64,000 nucleotides of DNA, taken from Acidobacteriota bacterium (GTDB lineage: Bacteria > Acidobacteriota > Holophagae > Holophagales > Holophagaceae). The position numbers and the translations under genes were made by a program. The DNA lies in assembly GCA_016195985.1 (NCBI GenBank), contig JACPYP010000011.1, positions 124,001-188,000 on the forward strand, written 5' to 3'. This document shows positions 8,267 to 16,972 of this stretch, piece by piece. Every line of letters begins with the position of its first letter. Position 1 is the stretch's first letter. The notes beneath the pieces are model-generated. The model was not told the origin of the DNA. It did no database searches and saw only the letters and a list, made by a program, of their open reading frames with translations.

Positions 8267-10234
8267 TCATGGGGTGGCCGGAAGCACTTCCTCGTGGCTG
8301 GCGTAGATGACGGTGCGGCCCGCCAGAAAGGGGCTCTGGAGAACGCGGTTCCGGCTGATCCAGTCCAGGTTGGAAAAGGCCTCGTCCAGCAGGAGCAGGC
8401 GCCGGTCGGAGGCCAGCAAGGCGGTGATGGCAATCAGCTGGCGCTGGCCCCCGGAAAGGTTCTCTCCTCCGCTGGCCAGCATGGTTTGGTACGCCATGGG
8501 CAGGGTGGCCACCCAGGCGTCCAACCCCGTGCTTTTCGCCACTTTTATCAGCTGGCTGTGATCGGCCCCCGCCGAGAAAAGCTGCAGGTTTTCAAGGATG
8601 GAAGTTCCGTAGAGTTGCGGGAACTGGGGAAGGAAGGCCAGGAGGGAACCTGCGGAAGAAGCCTCGTGCCCGCCGATGCTGATGCGGCCGTTCTCGGGTT
8701 CGTAAAGGCCCGCCAATAGTTTGAGCAGAGTGCTTTTCCCCGACCCCGAGGGCCCCTTCACCTGATGGAATTGCCCAGGCTGGACCGTGAGATGGACGCC
8801 TTGGACAACCCACGGTGAATCCGGCTCATAACGGAACCATACATCCTCGGCCCTCACCGGACCGTTGAGCTCCTTGGCTCCCCGCCTGGGAGGCACGGGC
8901 GAACGCTTCTGGCTGAAGACGGCCTCGACGGCCTTCAATTGGGGACGGAGGGTGAGGGCCGACACGCCCGTGCGGGCCAGGGCCACGAATGCTGTGGTGA
9001 ATGCGCCGCTGAGCTGCACGAACACCAGCACGCTGCCGATGGACAGCTCTCCGGCCAGCGCTTTGCGCCCTCCCCAAATGAGCAGAACAACCAGCAGTCC
9101 CTGGGTGAGCGTTTCATTGCCCACTTCCAACCATAAGCCGTGGCGGTCCCGGCGCAGGGCATGGCCCAGTTGCAGCTTCAGGCGGTGGGCCCAACGGTCG
9201 AAGGCCCAAACCTGGCTGGCCGTGGCCTTGAGCGTGGCGGCGCCGGTCAGCAGTTCCACCAGGGCGCTGGATTCATCCTGGGCCGCCCGCACCTCGTCCC
9301 GCTGGTCCGCTGCCTGCAACCAGCCGACGCCGAAGGCGAGCAGGCTCATGAGCACGGCCGCGAGCAGGACGGCCGCCGCGAGGCCGGGCATCAGGGCTGC
9401 CATGTAGGCAAGGTACAGGAAGGCGCTGACCCCGCTGAAGAAAGCCCCCAGTCCTTCTTCCAGAATGAGGGTGCGGGCCCGCCGGAGGCCATGGAAAGCT
9501 TGCAGGAGCTCGCCCAGGGTCCTCCCTTGAAGGTAGCGGAAGGGCAACGCCAGCAGGTGCTCGAAAAGCCCCTTTTCCAGAGTGGCCTCGAAGGGGGTGG
9601 ACAAAGCCAGCAGGCTGGTCTCCTTGAGCCAGCCCACCCAGGCTTGGAACAGAGAGGCCAGGAGCAATCCCAAGCAAAGGACCGGCAGCAAACTGGGAAC
9701 GCCCCGGGAAAGGGATTGGTCCACCACTTGGCCCGTGAGCCAGGGCGCCATCAGGGCCAGCCCCTGGGCGGTGAGGGTGATGGCCGCCACGTGTAGAAGG
9801 GTCCTGCGGTGCCTCGGCAAGGCCTTGCTCATCCGCCTCCAGAGGGAGCCGGTGGCGGAGAGGGGCTCCGAAACGTCGATGGCAGGGCCGGCGAGGCCCT
9901 TGCCCAGGTGTTCCAGAGGCACCGACTGCTGGCCGCCCATGCCCTGTTCCACCAGGTAGCCGCTGGCGCTCCGCTTGCGGAGGATGATCCAGCCGCCATT
10001 GGACAGCTGCGCCAGGGTGGGGAGCTCCAGATGCTGGAGATCGCCTTCCTGGATGGAGATGCCGCGGGCTTCGAATCCGCGGTAATGAAGTTCCTGGACC
10101 AGATTCTCCTGGCTGTAGTCCCAGAGCAGGGTTTCATCCAGGGCCTGGAGGTTCACTTGAATGCCCTTCAGGGCGAGGAACCGCCACAGGGCCAGGTTTC
10201 CGGGGAGACCGACCATCTGAATGGGCTCAGACAC
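8267..10234 (-). CDS. ABC exporter (TM-ATPase fusion) with peptidase-dead C39-like N-terminus
   Basis: A 655-residue half-transporter. The N-terminal 120 residues resemble a C39 domain fold (LPTLAQLSNGGWIILRKR; then a GYLVEQG strand) but lack the catalytic Cys and His. Six membrane helices follow (about 130-420), then an ATPase with Walker A GPSGSGKST, signature LSGGQRQL and Walker B RLLLLDEAF. It matches the second ABC component of NHLM-type bacteriocin export systems. GTG 10234 is preferred: GAAGAG lies just upstream and it overlaps the preceding exporter gene by 8 bp; ATG 10216 is the alternative. It is the last gene of the lan operon and may form a heterodimer with the upstream C39 exporter, or export a second substrate. 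Confidence 0.87.
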   Translation of the reverse strand: MSEPIQMVGLPGNLALWRFLALKGIQVNLQALDETLLWDYSQENLVQELHYRGFEARGISIQEGDLQHLELPTLAQLSNGGWIILRKRSASGYLVEQGMGGQQSVPLEHLGKGLAGPAIDVSEPLSATGSLWRRMSKALPRHRRTLLHVAAITLTAQGLALMAPWLTGQVVDQSLSRGVPSLLPVLCLGLLLASLFQAWVGWLKETSLLALSTPFEATLEKGLFEHLLALPFRYLQGRTLGELLQAFHGLRRARTLILEEGLGAFFSGVSAFLYLAYMAALMPGLAAAVLLAAVLMSLLAFGVGWLQAADQRDEVRAAQDESSALVELLTGAATLKATASQVWAFDRWAHRLKLQLGHALRRDRHGLWLEVGNETLTQGLLVVLLIWGGRKALAGELSIGSVLVFVQLSGAFTTAFVALARTGVSALTLRPQLKAVEAVFSQKRSPVPPRRGAKELNGPVRAEDVWFRYEPDSPWVVQGVHLTVQPGQFHQVKGPSGSGKSTLLKLLAGLYEPENGRISIGGHEASSAGSLLAFLPQFPQLYGTSILENLQLFSAGADHSQLIKVAKSTGLDAWVATLPMAYQTMLASGGENLSGGQRQLIAITALLASDRRLLLLDEAFSNLDWISRNRVLQSPFLAGRTVIYASHEEVLPATP

Positions 10235-12365
10235 GGTTCTCTTCCCGGGCGAGGGCCACATCCTGGAGCACTCCGGGCTGTTCGGCCAATTGGTCGTACG
10301 TGCCCTGCTGGACGATGGCGCCTCCTTCCATTACGAGGATCCGGTCCGCATCCTTCAGGGTTTCCAGGCGATGGGCGATGATGATCCGCGTGCATCCCAG
10401 CGCGGTGAGATTCGCATGGACCAGGGCCTCGGTTTCAAGATCCAGGGAACTGGTGGCCTCGTCCAGCAGGAGGATCGCCGGATTGGCCGCGATTGCCCGC
10501 GCCAGGCAGAGCCGCTGCCGCTCCCCTCCACTCAGGATCCGGGCATTCTCTCCCAGGCGCGTCTTGTAGCCCATGGGCAATTGCAGGATCCGCCCGTGGA
10601 TCTGCACCATCTCGGCCGCCCAGCGGATCTGCGACATGGGCATGTCCGGATCGCGGAGGCTCAGGTTCGCCCGGACCGTGTCATCGAACAGGAAGGAATC
10701 CTGCAGCACGACGCCCAGCTGCGAACGCAGCCGGGCCAGATCGAGGTTCTTCATATCCTCGCCGTCGAAGGAAATCCGCCCCTCCGTCGGCAGGTGCATT
10801 CCCATGAGCAGGCGCGCGAGGGTGCTCTTCCCGGCCCCGGTGCGGCCGACCAGCGCCACCTTTTCACCGGGACGGATGGAGAGATGGATGTCCCGCAGGA
10901 TCCAAGGAGAGCCCTCCGAGAAACGGAATCCCACGCCATCGAGGGAGATGGCCCCGCTCAGCCGGCCTGGGTCCCCGGTGCCTGAGGGCTCTTCCGGATG
11001 TTCCATGATGTCATCCAGCCGGACCAGGTGGCTGGCCAGGAATTGCAGATCCGTGAAGGCTCCCAGCAGGGCTTCCAGGGGCGTCATGAATAGGCCCTGC
11101 AAGGTGAGAAAGGAGGTGAACACGCCGAGGGTCATCCGTTCGGCGAGGACTTCGCGGCCCCCCACCCAGAAGACGGCGATGGTGGTGGCCCCCTGCAGCA
11201 GGCTCATGGCTTGCTGCGATGCGATGCGGAGCTTCTGCCGCTCCATGCCCACGTTCATCCTGCGGACCAGCCGCGGAGTCCATCGCGAAAGCACATGCCC
11301 TTGGGAGCCCGTGGCTTTCACGGTTTCGATGCCCGCCAGAGCCTCCACAAGGATGGCTTGCTCTTGGCCGAAAACGGCCAATTCCGTGGTCATCAGCTGC
11401 TCATTGTGATTCCTGAGAAAACCAAGCAGCGCCACCCGCAGCCCGCCCAGGGCGAGCACGGTCAGCGCGAGGCCCCAGTGGTAGGCGAGCATGAGCCCTG
11501 CGTAACCCAGCAGCAGGAAGGCGTCGAGAATGGAGGAGACGGTTTTGGATGAGAAGAGATCCCGGATGTGGACATGGCTCTCCACGCGGTTCACCAGGTC
11601 GCCGGGCGGGCGCTGGAGGAAGAAAGCGAGCGGAAGGCTGACCATGTGCCCCACGAAGCCTTCCATCAGCCGGCGGTCCATGCAGTATCTCAAACCCTGC
11701 ACCACGTAGCTGCGCAGCAGGGTCAGCAACGTCTTGGCCAAAGCGGCAGTGCCGAGGGCCAGGGCCAGGCCCCATAGCCATGGAAGGTACTTCGGCAGGA
11801 TCACATGGTCGATCAACAGCCGGTTGGCCACGGGGAAGATCAGCCCGGCCAGCTGCAGCATCAGCGAAGCCGCCAGGACCTGGATCAGGGAAGGGCGCAG
11901 CTCGCGGATGATGTCGAGATACCGCTTCAGGCTGGGACGTCGGCGCGCCCGGAAGCTGAATCCATCATCGGGAGCGAACACCAGGGCCACGCCCGTGAAG
12001 CGATGGCCCAATTCGAGGCTGGGGACAAGCCGGGCTCCGGCCGCAGGATCCACGATCCTGACCCCCTTCCTCGTGAGCCTTTCCAGCACCACGAAGTGCT
12101 TGAAATCCCAGTGGAGAATGGCCGGCAGGGGGAGGTCGTGAAAGTGTTCCACCTCCACCTTGACCGCCTCCGCTTCCAGTCCGTATTTCCGGGCGGCCTC
12201 CAGAAGGCTGGCGGCATTGGCGCCGTCCCGGGACACCTTGCAGGCTTCCCGCACTTCCGGCAAGGGCGCGTGGTGCCCCCAATGCCCCAGAATCATGGCC
12301 AGGCAGGCGGCCCCGCATTCAACCATCTCCATCTGCGGGATGTAGGGCACCCGGCCGCGGCCCAT
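10227..12365 (-). CDS. Peptidase C39-containing ABC exporter (leader-cleaving bacteriocin transporter)
   Basis: A 712-residue peptidase-containing ABC transporter (PCAT). The C39 domain (1-140) carries its complete catalytic set: Cys in MVECGAACLAMILGHWG, His in DFKHFVVLE and Asp in VDPAAG. Membrane segments occupy about 160-430. The ATPase has Walker A GRTGAGKST, signature LSGGERQR, Walker B ILLLDEATSSLD and H-loop IIIAHRLE. Known PCATs cleave double-glycine-type leaders and export the core peptide through the inner membrane. The gene starts 3 bp after the HlyD gene stop with GGAG upstream, and its end overlaps the second exporter. With the HlyD adaptor it would form a type-I-like secretion channel for the LanB/LanC product. 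Confidence 0.94.
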   Translation of the reverse strand: MGRGRVPYIPQMEMVECGAACLAMILGHWGHHAPLPEVREACKVSRDGANAASLLEAARKYGLEAEAVKVEVEHFHDLPLPAILHWDFKHFVVLERLTRKGVRIVDPAAGARLVPSLELGHRFTGVALVFAPDDGFSFRARRRPSLKRYLDIIRELRPSLIQVLAASLMLQLAGLIFPVANRLLIDHVILPKYLPWLWGLALALGTAALAKTLLTLLRSYVVQGLRYCMDRRLMEGFVGHMVSLPLAFFLQRPPGDLVNRVESHVHIRDLFSSKTVSSILDAFLLLGYAGLMLAYHWGLALTVLALGGLRVALLGFLRNHNEQLMTTELAVFGQEQAILVEALAGIETVKATGSQGHVLSRWTPRLVRRMNVGMERQKLRIASQQAMSLLQGATTIAVFWVGGREVLAERMTLGVFTSFLTLQGLFMTPLEALLGAFTDLQFLASHLVRLDDIMEHPEEPSGTGDPGRLSGAISLDGVGFRFSEGSPWILRDIHLSIRPGEKVALVGRTGAGKSTLARLLMGMHLPTEGRISFDGEDMKNLDLARLRSQLGVVLQDSFLFDDTVRANLSLRDPDMPMSQIRWAAEMVQIHGRILQLPMGYKTRLGENARILSGGERQRLCLARAIAANPAILLLDEATSSLDLETEALVHANLTALGCTRIIIAHRLETLKDADRILVMEGGAIVQQGTYDQLAEQPGVLQDVALAREENRV

Positions 12366-12368
12366 GAG

Positions 12369-13589
12369 CTACTCCATCCAGCGGCGGAGAGGATCCAGCG
12401 CCAAGGTGATGATGGCTTGCCGCTTCAGGGTGAACCGGACCTGGAGCAGCATGTTCGGGCGCAGCACCACGTGGGAGAGCCGCTTCGGACGCTCCGGAAG
12501 AACTTCGACTTCCACGCGGAAGGAAGGCGCATCCAGCTTGGCCTCTTCCCCCAAGGCTTCCCTGACTTCGTAGGGAGACACCAGGTCGCTGCCGATGCGG
12601 AGCACGCGTCCCTTCAGGGTGCCGTGCTGGGCGAAGGGATAGGCTTCCAGCTCCAGGTTCACCAGGTTTCCCGGGCGGACGTAGGGCCGGTCCTTCTCCG
12701 CGAGGAAGGCCACGACTTGCAGGGGCGAGCGGTCGGGAATGAGTTTGGCCAGGGTCTGGCCGGGCTGGACAACATCCCCTGGACGGGCCACCAGGGCCTC
12801 CAGGAAACCATCCACAGGCGCCAGTATTTCCGTCTGGCGCAGGCTCGCGTCCAAGGCATCCCGCTTGGACTTCACGCCGCTCATCTCTTGGGAGTGCTGC
12901 CAGACCTGCCGCTGCCGGACGCTCTCCAAGGCGCTCAATTCCTGCCTGAATTGCACCAGCTGCTGCTCGGCCGATTCCTGCTGACGCAGCCCGGCATTGA
13001 GCTGATCGCGGGCTTCTGCGACATCGCTCAGAGATTGGTACCCTTCCTTTTGAAGCTTTTCAGCCTTGCGGGCCTTGTCCCGCAGGTGCTCGACCGAACT
13101 GCGGTAGCTGACGATCTGGGCCTTTTGCTTGGCGATCTTGTCCTGGATGGCCTGGATCTGGTCCTGGGTCAGCCTTTCTTCCCTGGCGTTGAACCCCTTG
13201 CCCTCGGATTGCAGCAGCTCCAGCTGACGGTCCGTTTCGAGAAGGGTGCTCTGGAGTTGCGCGGCATCGATGCGCGCCACAGGCTGCCCCTGGCGGAGCC
13301 GGTCTCCGCTGTGCCCATAGAGTTTGCTGACCACGCCGGCCACCTGGGCCTGGAGCTGCCTCACACCCGCCGCGGGCTGGAGGATGCCCCGGCTCGTCGA
13401 GATCATCTCCACCTTCCCGAACATGCTGCCGGCCAAGGCTGATACGGCCATGGCGGCCAGGACCCACAGCAGCGACCAGGTCCAAGGCGGTGAGACCCGG
13501 AGAGGCTCGTGAAGCTCCTCCTCCCGGAACAGGTGATCCAGGGCTTCTTTGCGGAAGAGGGATTCCTTGGGATTGGGGGTGGAGTCCAA
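12369..13589 (-). CDS. HlyD-family membrane fusion protein
   Basis: A 406-residue periplasmic adaptor. It has a cytoplasmic N-terminus, one membrane anchor (about residues 35-58, WSLLWVLAAMAVSALAG), a split biotinyl-lipoyl domain (GVVSKLYGHSGDRLRQGQPV and EILAPVDGFLEALVARPGD) around a long alpha-helical hairpin rich in Gln/Glu/Arg, then beta-barrel and C-terminal domains. The start codon is TTG (13589), supported by GGAG about 7 nt upstream; no good ATG exists nearby. It links the two ABC exporters to an outer-membrane factor; no TolC gene is in the window. It is the third gene of the lanC-lanB-HlyD-ABC-ABC operon. Confidence 0.92.
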   Translation of the reverse strand: MDSTPNPKESLFRKEALDHLFREEELHEPLRVSPPWTWSLLWVLAAMAVSALAGSMFGKVEMISTSRGILQPAAGVRQLQAQVAGVVSKLYGHSGDRLRQGQPVARIDAAQLQSTLLETDRQLELLQSEGKGFNAREERLTQDQIQAIQDKIAKQKAQIVSYRSSVEHLRDKARKAEKLQKEGYQSLSDVAEARDQLNAGLRQQESAEQQLVQFRQELSALESVRQRQVWQHSQEMSGVKSKRDALDASLRQTEILAPVDGFLEALVARPGDVVQPGQTLAKLIPDRSPLQVVAFLAEKDRPYVRPGNLVNLELEAYPFAQHGTLKGRVLRIGSDLVSPYEVREALGEEAKLDAPSFRVEVEVLPERPKRLSHVVLRPNMLLQVRFTLKRQAIITLALDPLRRWME

Positions 13590-13668
13590 AAGCGGTCTCC
13601 GTGAAATGCCGGGGCGGCAGGGGTGGGCTCAGGGGCAGCGACCCCTGGGCCGAGGAAGGGGGTGGAAC

Positions 13669-16600
13669 TCAAGCGGAAAGGGCCTTCTGGACCCCTTCTC
13701 CAGAGCGGGCCAGACGGGATTCGTAGAGGCGTTCGAGGAATCCGTAGAGGACGAATTCCTGGGCTCTTTGGGAGGACCGGAACAGGCGGTTGAGGTGCAT
13801 GTGGATGTAACTGGGAGCGAGGGCCTCCAGGGGCAAGGTCAGGCGTCCCTCGCTGGCCCTCTGCCGGAGTTCCTCGAAACAGCCTGTGGTCCTCTGGGTG
13901 AACGTCTCCAGGAGCGCCAGGCCGGGCCTGAGGTCCTCCTGGACTTCGGTTCCCGAGAACAGCCAGCCGTCCATTTCCTTGCGCCATTGCCGGAACCGGT
14001 TCCCCAGCTTCACGTCCAATCCTTTGTTCGCCCGGAATTCTTTGGCGAAGGCCGTCCGCGCCTCCCGGGCGATGGCATGCTTGGCCGGCAGATCGAAGCC
14101 GAGCCCGGACAGAAGGGCATCCATGGCCTTCAACCCCAGGCGCCAGCGGAGGGCTCCTCCCGCATCCCCTGGATAAGCCTGCACGAGGCCCAGCACCAGT
14201 TCGCTGTCGCGCCAGAAGCATTCCTCGGCCAGGTGGAGCCCGTGAGGGCCGCCATACCGTTCCCATTCCGGCTCGTAGCCGTCCAATTGGAGCTTCCAGC
14301 ACCAACCCTCCGCGAGGAGGGGTGCGAGTGCCGCGTGGGCTTTGGGGATCAACGCATCGACCAGCCGCCCGGGGTCGCCATGGAACCGCAGGCGGAGGTG
14401 GGTCCCAGGATCGGCAAAGCGGAGGAAGAACCAACGGTCCCACAAGCCCCGGGTTTCTTCGATGAGGGGGGCCAGGCCTTGAATCAGGATGCGGTCGGCG
14501 GTGCTGGCACCGGTGTACAGCTTGAGATAGAGCCACTCGGACCCCGGCGCGTAAAGCCGCAGAGGGTTGGTGCCGCCAGGCACGGGTTTGCTCCAAACCA
14601 CCTCCGGGGCGTGGTCATGAACGGACGCGGGTGTTGGTTCCGGTTGGGGCCCGGGGGTCCGGGTGTAGGTGAGCACCAGTTCGTGGGTGTGCCGGCCTTC
14701 GGGACCTTCGGCCAGGAGCTCCTGAGGAGAGGGAAGGAACTCCTGAAGCTGGAACCCGGGGCGCTTGGCCACCAGGCGCAGCATCGTCTCCACCCAGGCC
14801 GCGTGGTCGAGATCGACGAGAAGTTCGTTGTCGCCATCGGCCAGCACCACGAAGCGCGGCAGGTTCCGGACGGTCCGGAAGGACTGGAACCGCAAATAGG
14901 CCCCGGAGCCCGAGGCTTCGAGGATGGCCTTGATCTCCTTGCCTTCGATGCTCCATCTCGCCTTGGCCAGGATGTGGCGGCCCATGCGGACCCGCGGCAG
15001 GTAGGGCATGGCCGAAAGGCAGCCCCAGTCCCAACCAGCGATGAAGCCATCCTGATCCTGCAGGCGGCAGAGGAAGCGGTAGACACCCAGGCCCCGCGAA
15101 TAGTTGTGGGCCGACGTCAGGCGGGGGATGATCTCCCGGTTCAACCGTCGGGACCAGAGCACCACGCGAGGGCCGACCACGGAGACGAGAAGATCCTGCA
15201 TCGCGATCTGGCTGGAAGCGGGGGTGCCGCCCACGCCCAAGAAGGGGATCTCATACTCCCGCAGCAGGGGCCTGCAAAGGATGTTGCCCAACCGCCCTTC
15301 GGGAAGGTGGACCACTTCCGCATAGATGGCCTCGGGGCGGAAACGGGCCTCGGCTTCCAGATGCTTTTTCACCTGGGCTTCAAGGAGGGGGTCGCCATGG
15401 CAGAAGCGCCCGAGCAGCCGGGCCCCCGAGGGGCCGGAGCAGCCTCCCATGATGAACTGGTAATCGCCGACATCCACAGCCTGGGGTGACGCTGCGACCA
15501 GGGTGGCCATGGCCGAGAACGCATCGGGCAGGGCCGGAGGTGTGGGGTTCTCCAGGGCCTTGAGATCCTCTTCCGTCAGCACCCACTCGGGGGTTCTGCC
15601 AAGGGCCAGAAGGCGTTTCGAGAGGAAGGCATCCCGGGGTGTGAAGCGCGGGTGCTCGGATTCGGCGGCGGAGAAGGGCAGGCCTTCCAGCAGCGGCCCG
15701 ACCTCCATCGCCACGGAGCCGCTGACCTCGAAACCGATGCCGGTTTCCTCGTCGAGCGCTTCGAGGAGTGGCACCCAGCGGGCTTCATAGCGTTCCTGAA
15801 AGGCGGTTTTAAAGGCCTTCATGGGATCGCCCGCTGGAGGGCTGATGCGATGGAGGAGGGCGATGCCGTCTTCCAGGTCCTTCCGGACCCGCCCGCTCAA
15901 GCGGGCTTGGGGCGAAGGCCGGGTGAGATCCACCTGGAAGAGGTGTTTGAGCTTGATCTTGGCCGGCAGGGCTTCGAGGCTTTGCGCCAGGGTTCGGTAG
16001 CCGCTCGGCGGATGCCCCAGCCCCTCGGCATCGATGGCCAGAAGGGCATCGCGGACCGTGGCCAGGCGGTCGCCGAGCGCTCGGGTCTCCGTCTGGGAGG
16101 AAAGCTGGGCGATCACGCCGTGGATGGGTTCCCGGCCTGTGACGGCCGGGTAGAGGTTCGAGACCAGCACCTGACTATCGATGAGTTCGTGGATGTAGGC
16201 GGCCGCATCCTGTTCGTCGACCCCTTCTGCCACCACGAGGGAGTGGACGAGGACGCAGAAGGAGGCGCCCCCGGCGGCGAGGCCCAGCAGCGCCTCCAGG
16301 TAGCCGGGGCACTCCAGGGCCACCAGATGATAGTCCCGCCCCCGCTCCGCGCCGAGCCGGGCTTCGGCGTAGCGGAGCCGGCCGGCGGCCTTGTAGAGGC
16401 TGCTGTTGGGGCGATAGGTGAGGGTCCTTCTGACCTCCGGTTCCTTTTCGAGGGCTTCCACGAGGGCGCAGAGGTAGTCCATGTCCAACCGGGTCCGGCG
16501 GTCACAACGGGCGGTTCCCTCCACCTGGAGCTTGGTACTCTCGCCCCACCGGCCCGTCGAACAGGCGGCGAAAAGGCCGAATGGAGTGGGGCGGGAGGCC

Positions 16601-16917
16601 ATGCGGCTGAGATACCGGACCAGGCTCTGCTCCACGCGGGTGCGCTTGTCGCGGGGAAGGCCGCCCTGTAGCCAGGGATCGATCATTTCGTCCAGATCGG
16701 GCGAAGCCAGGAACAGGGCGTCCCGGATTTCCGGCCGGAGCGCGGCCTCCCGCAGGCGCTGCCGGAGGTTTTCCTGGTCGGATTCGATGGCTCCTTCCAA
16801 CTCGGACCAGGGCGCCTCGGGGGCGCGGAGGTCCCTGGACCATCCGGAGAGGACATCGAAAGGCAGGGTGGGTGTGCGGAACGCGAAGCGGGAATCGGAG
16901 TGAAAGGGATGGGCCAT
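13669..16917 (-). CDS. lanB: Class I lanthipeptide dehydratase (LanB)
   Basis: A 1,082-residue full-length LanB. The N-terminal glutamylation domain (Lant_dehydr_N, about 1-770) carries the conserved RYLSRMASRPTPFGLFAA block; in NisB the matching arginines and TPFG are needed for tRNA-Glu-dependent glutamylation of Ser/Thr. The C-terminal elimination domain (about 800-1082) carries WFFLRFADPGTHLRLRF, ERYGGPHGLHLAEECFWRDS and a conserved MDALLSGLGF helix. Its role would be to dehydrate Ser/Thr in a precursor peptide before LanC cyclises it. ATG 16917 is 55 bp after the lanC stop and has no clear ribosome site, so translation may be coupled. Having both domains in one protein rules out split-LanB thiopeptide systems. 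Confidence 0.95.
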   Translation of the reverse strand: MAHPFHSDSRFAFRTPTLPFDVLSGWSRDLRAPEAPWSELEGAIESDQENLRQRLREAALRPEIRDALFLASPDLDEMIDPWLQGGLPRDKRTRVEQSLVRYLSRMASRPTPFGLFAACSTGRWGESTKLQVEGTARCDRRTRLDMDYLCALVEALEKEPEVRRTLTYRPNSSLYKAAGRLRYAEARLGAERGRDYHLVALECPGYLEALLGLAAGGASFCVLVHSLVVAEGVDEQDAAAYIHELIDSQVLVSNLYPAVTGREPIHGVIAQLSSQTETRALGDRLATVRDALLAIDAEGLGHPPSGYRTLAQSLEALPAKIKLKHLFQVDLTRPSPQARLSGRVRKDLEDGIALLHRISPPAGDPMKAFKTAFQERYEARWVPLLEALDEETGIGFEVSGSVAMEVGPLLEGLPFSAAESEHPRFTPRDAFLSKRLLALGRTPEWVLTEEDLKALENPTPPALPDAFSAMATLVAASPQAVDVGDYQFIMGGCSGPSGARLLGRFCHGDPLLEAQVKKHLEAEARFRPEAIYAEVVHLPEGRLGNILCRPLLREYEIPFLGVGGTPASSQIAMQDLLVSVVGPRVVLWSRRLNREIIPRLTSAHNYSRGLGVYRFLCRLQDQDGFIAGWDWGCLSAMPYLPRVRMGRHILAKARWSIEGKEIKAILEASGSGAYLRFQSFRTVRNLPRFVVLADGDNELLVDLDHAAWVETMLRLVAKRPGFQLQEFLPSPQELLAEGPEGRHTHELVLTYTRTPGPQPEPTPASVHDHAPEVVWSKPVPGGTNPLRLYAPGSEWLYLKLYTGASTADRILIQGLAPLIEETRGLWDRWFFLRFADPGTHLRLRFHGDPGRLVDALIPKAHAALAPLLAEGWCWKLQLDGYEPEWERYGGPHGLHLAEECFWRDSELVLGLVQAYPGDAGGALRWRLGLKAMDALLSGLGFDLPAKHAIAREARTAFAKEFRANKGLDVKLGNRFRQWRKEMDGWLFSGTEVQEDLRPGLALLETFTQRTTGCFEELRQRASEGRLTLPLEALAPSYIHMHLNRLFRSSQRAQEFVLYGFLERLYESRLARSGEGVQKALSA

Positions 16918-16972
16918 GGTGGGTTCTGGGGCGGGTTCTGGGGTGGATGCCAGGGAGGGGGGCCGGGAAGGT

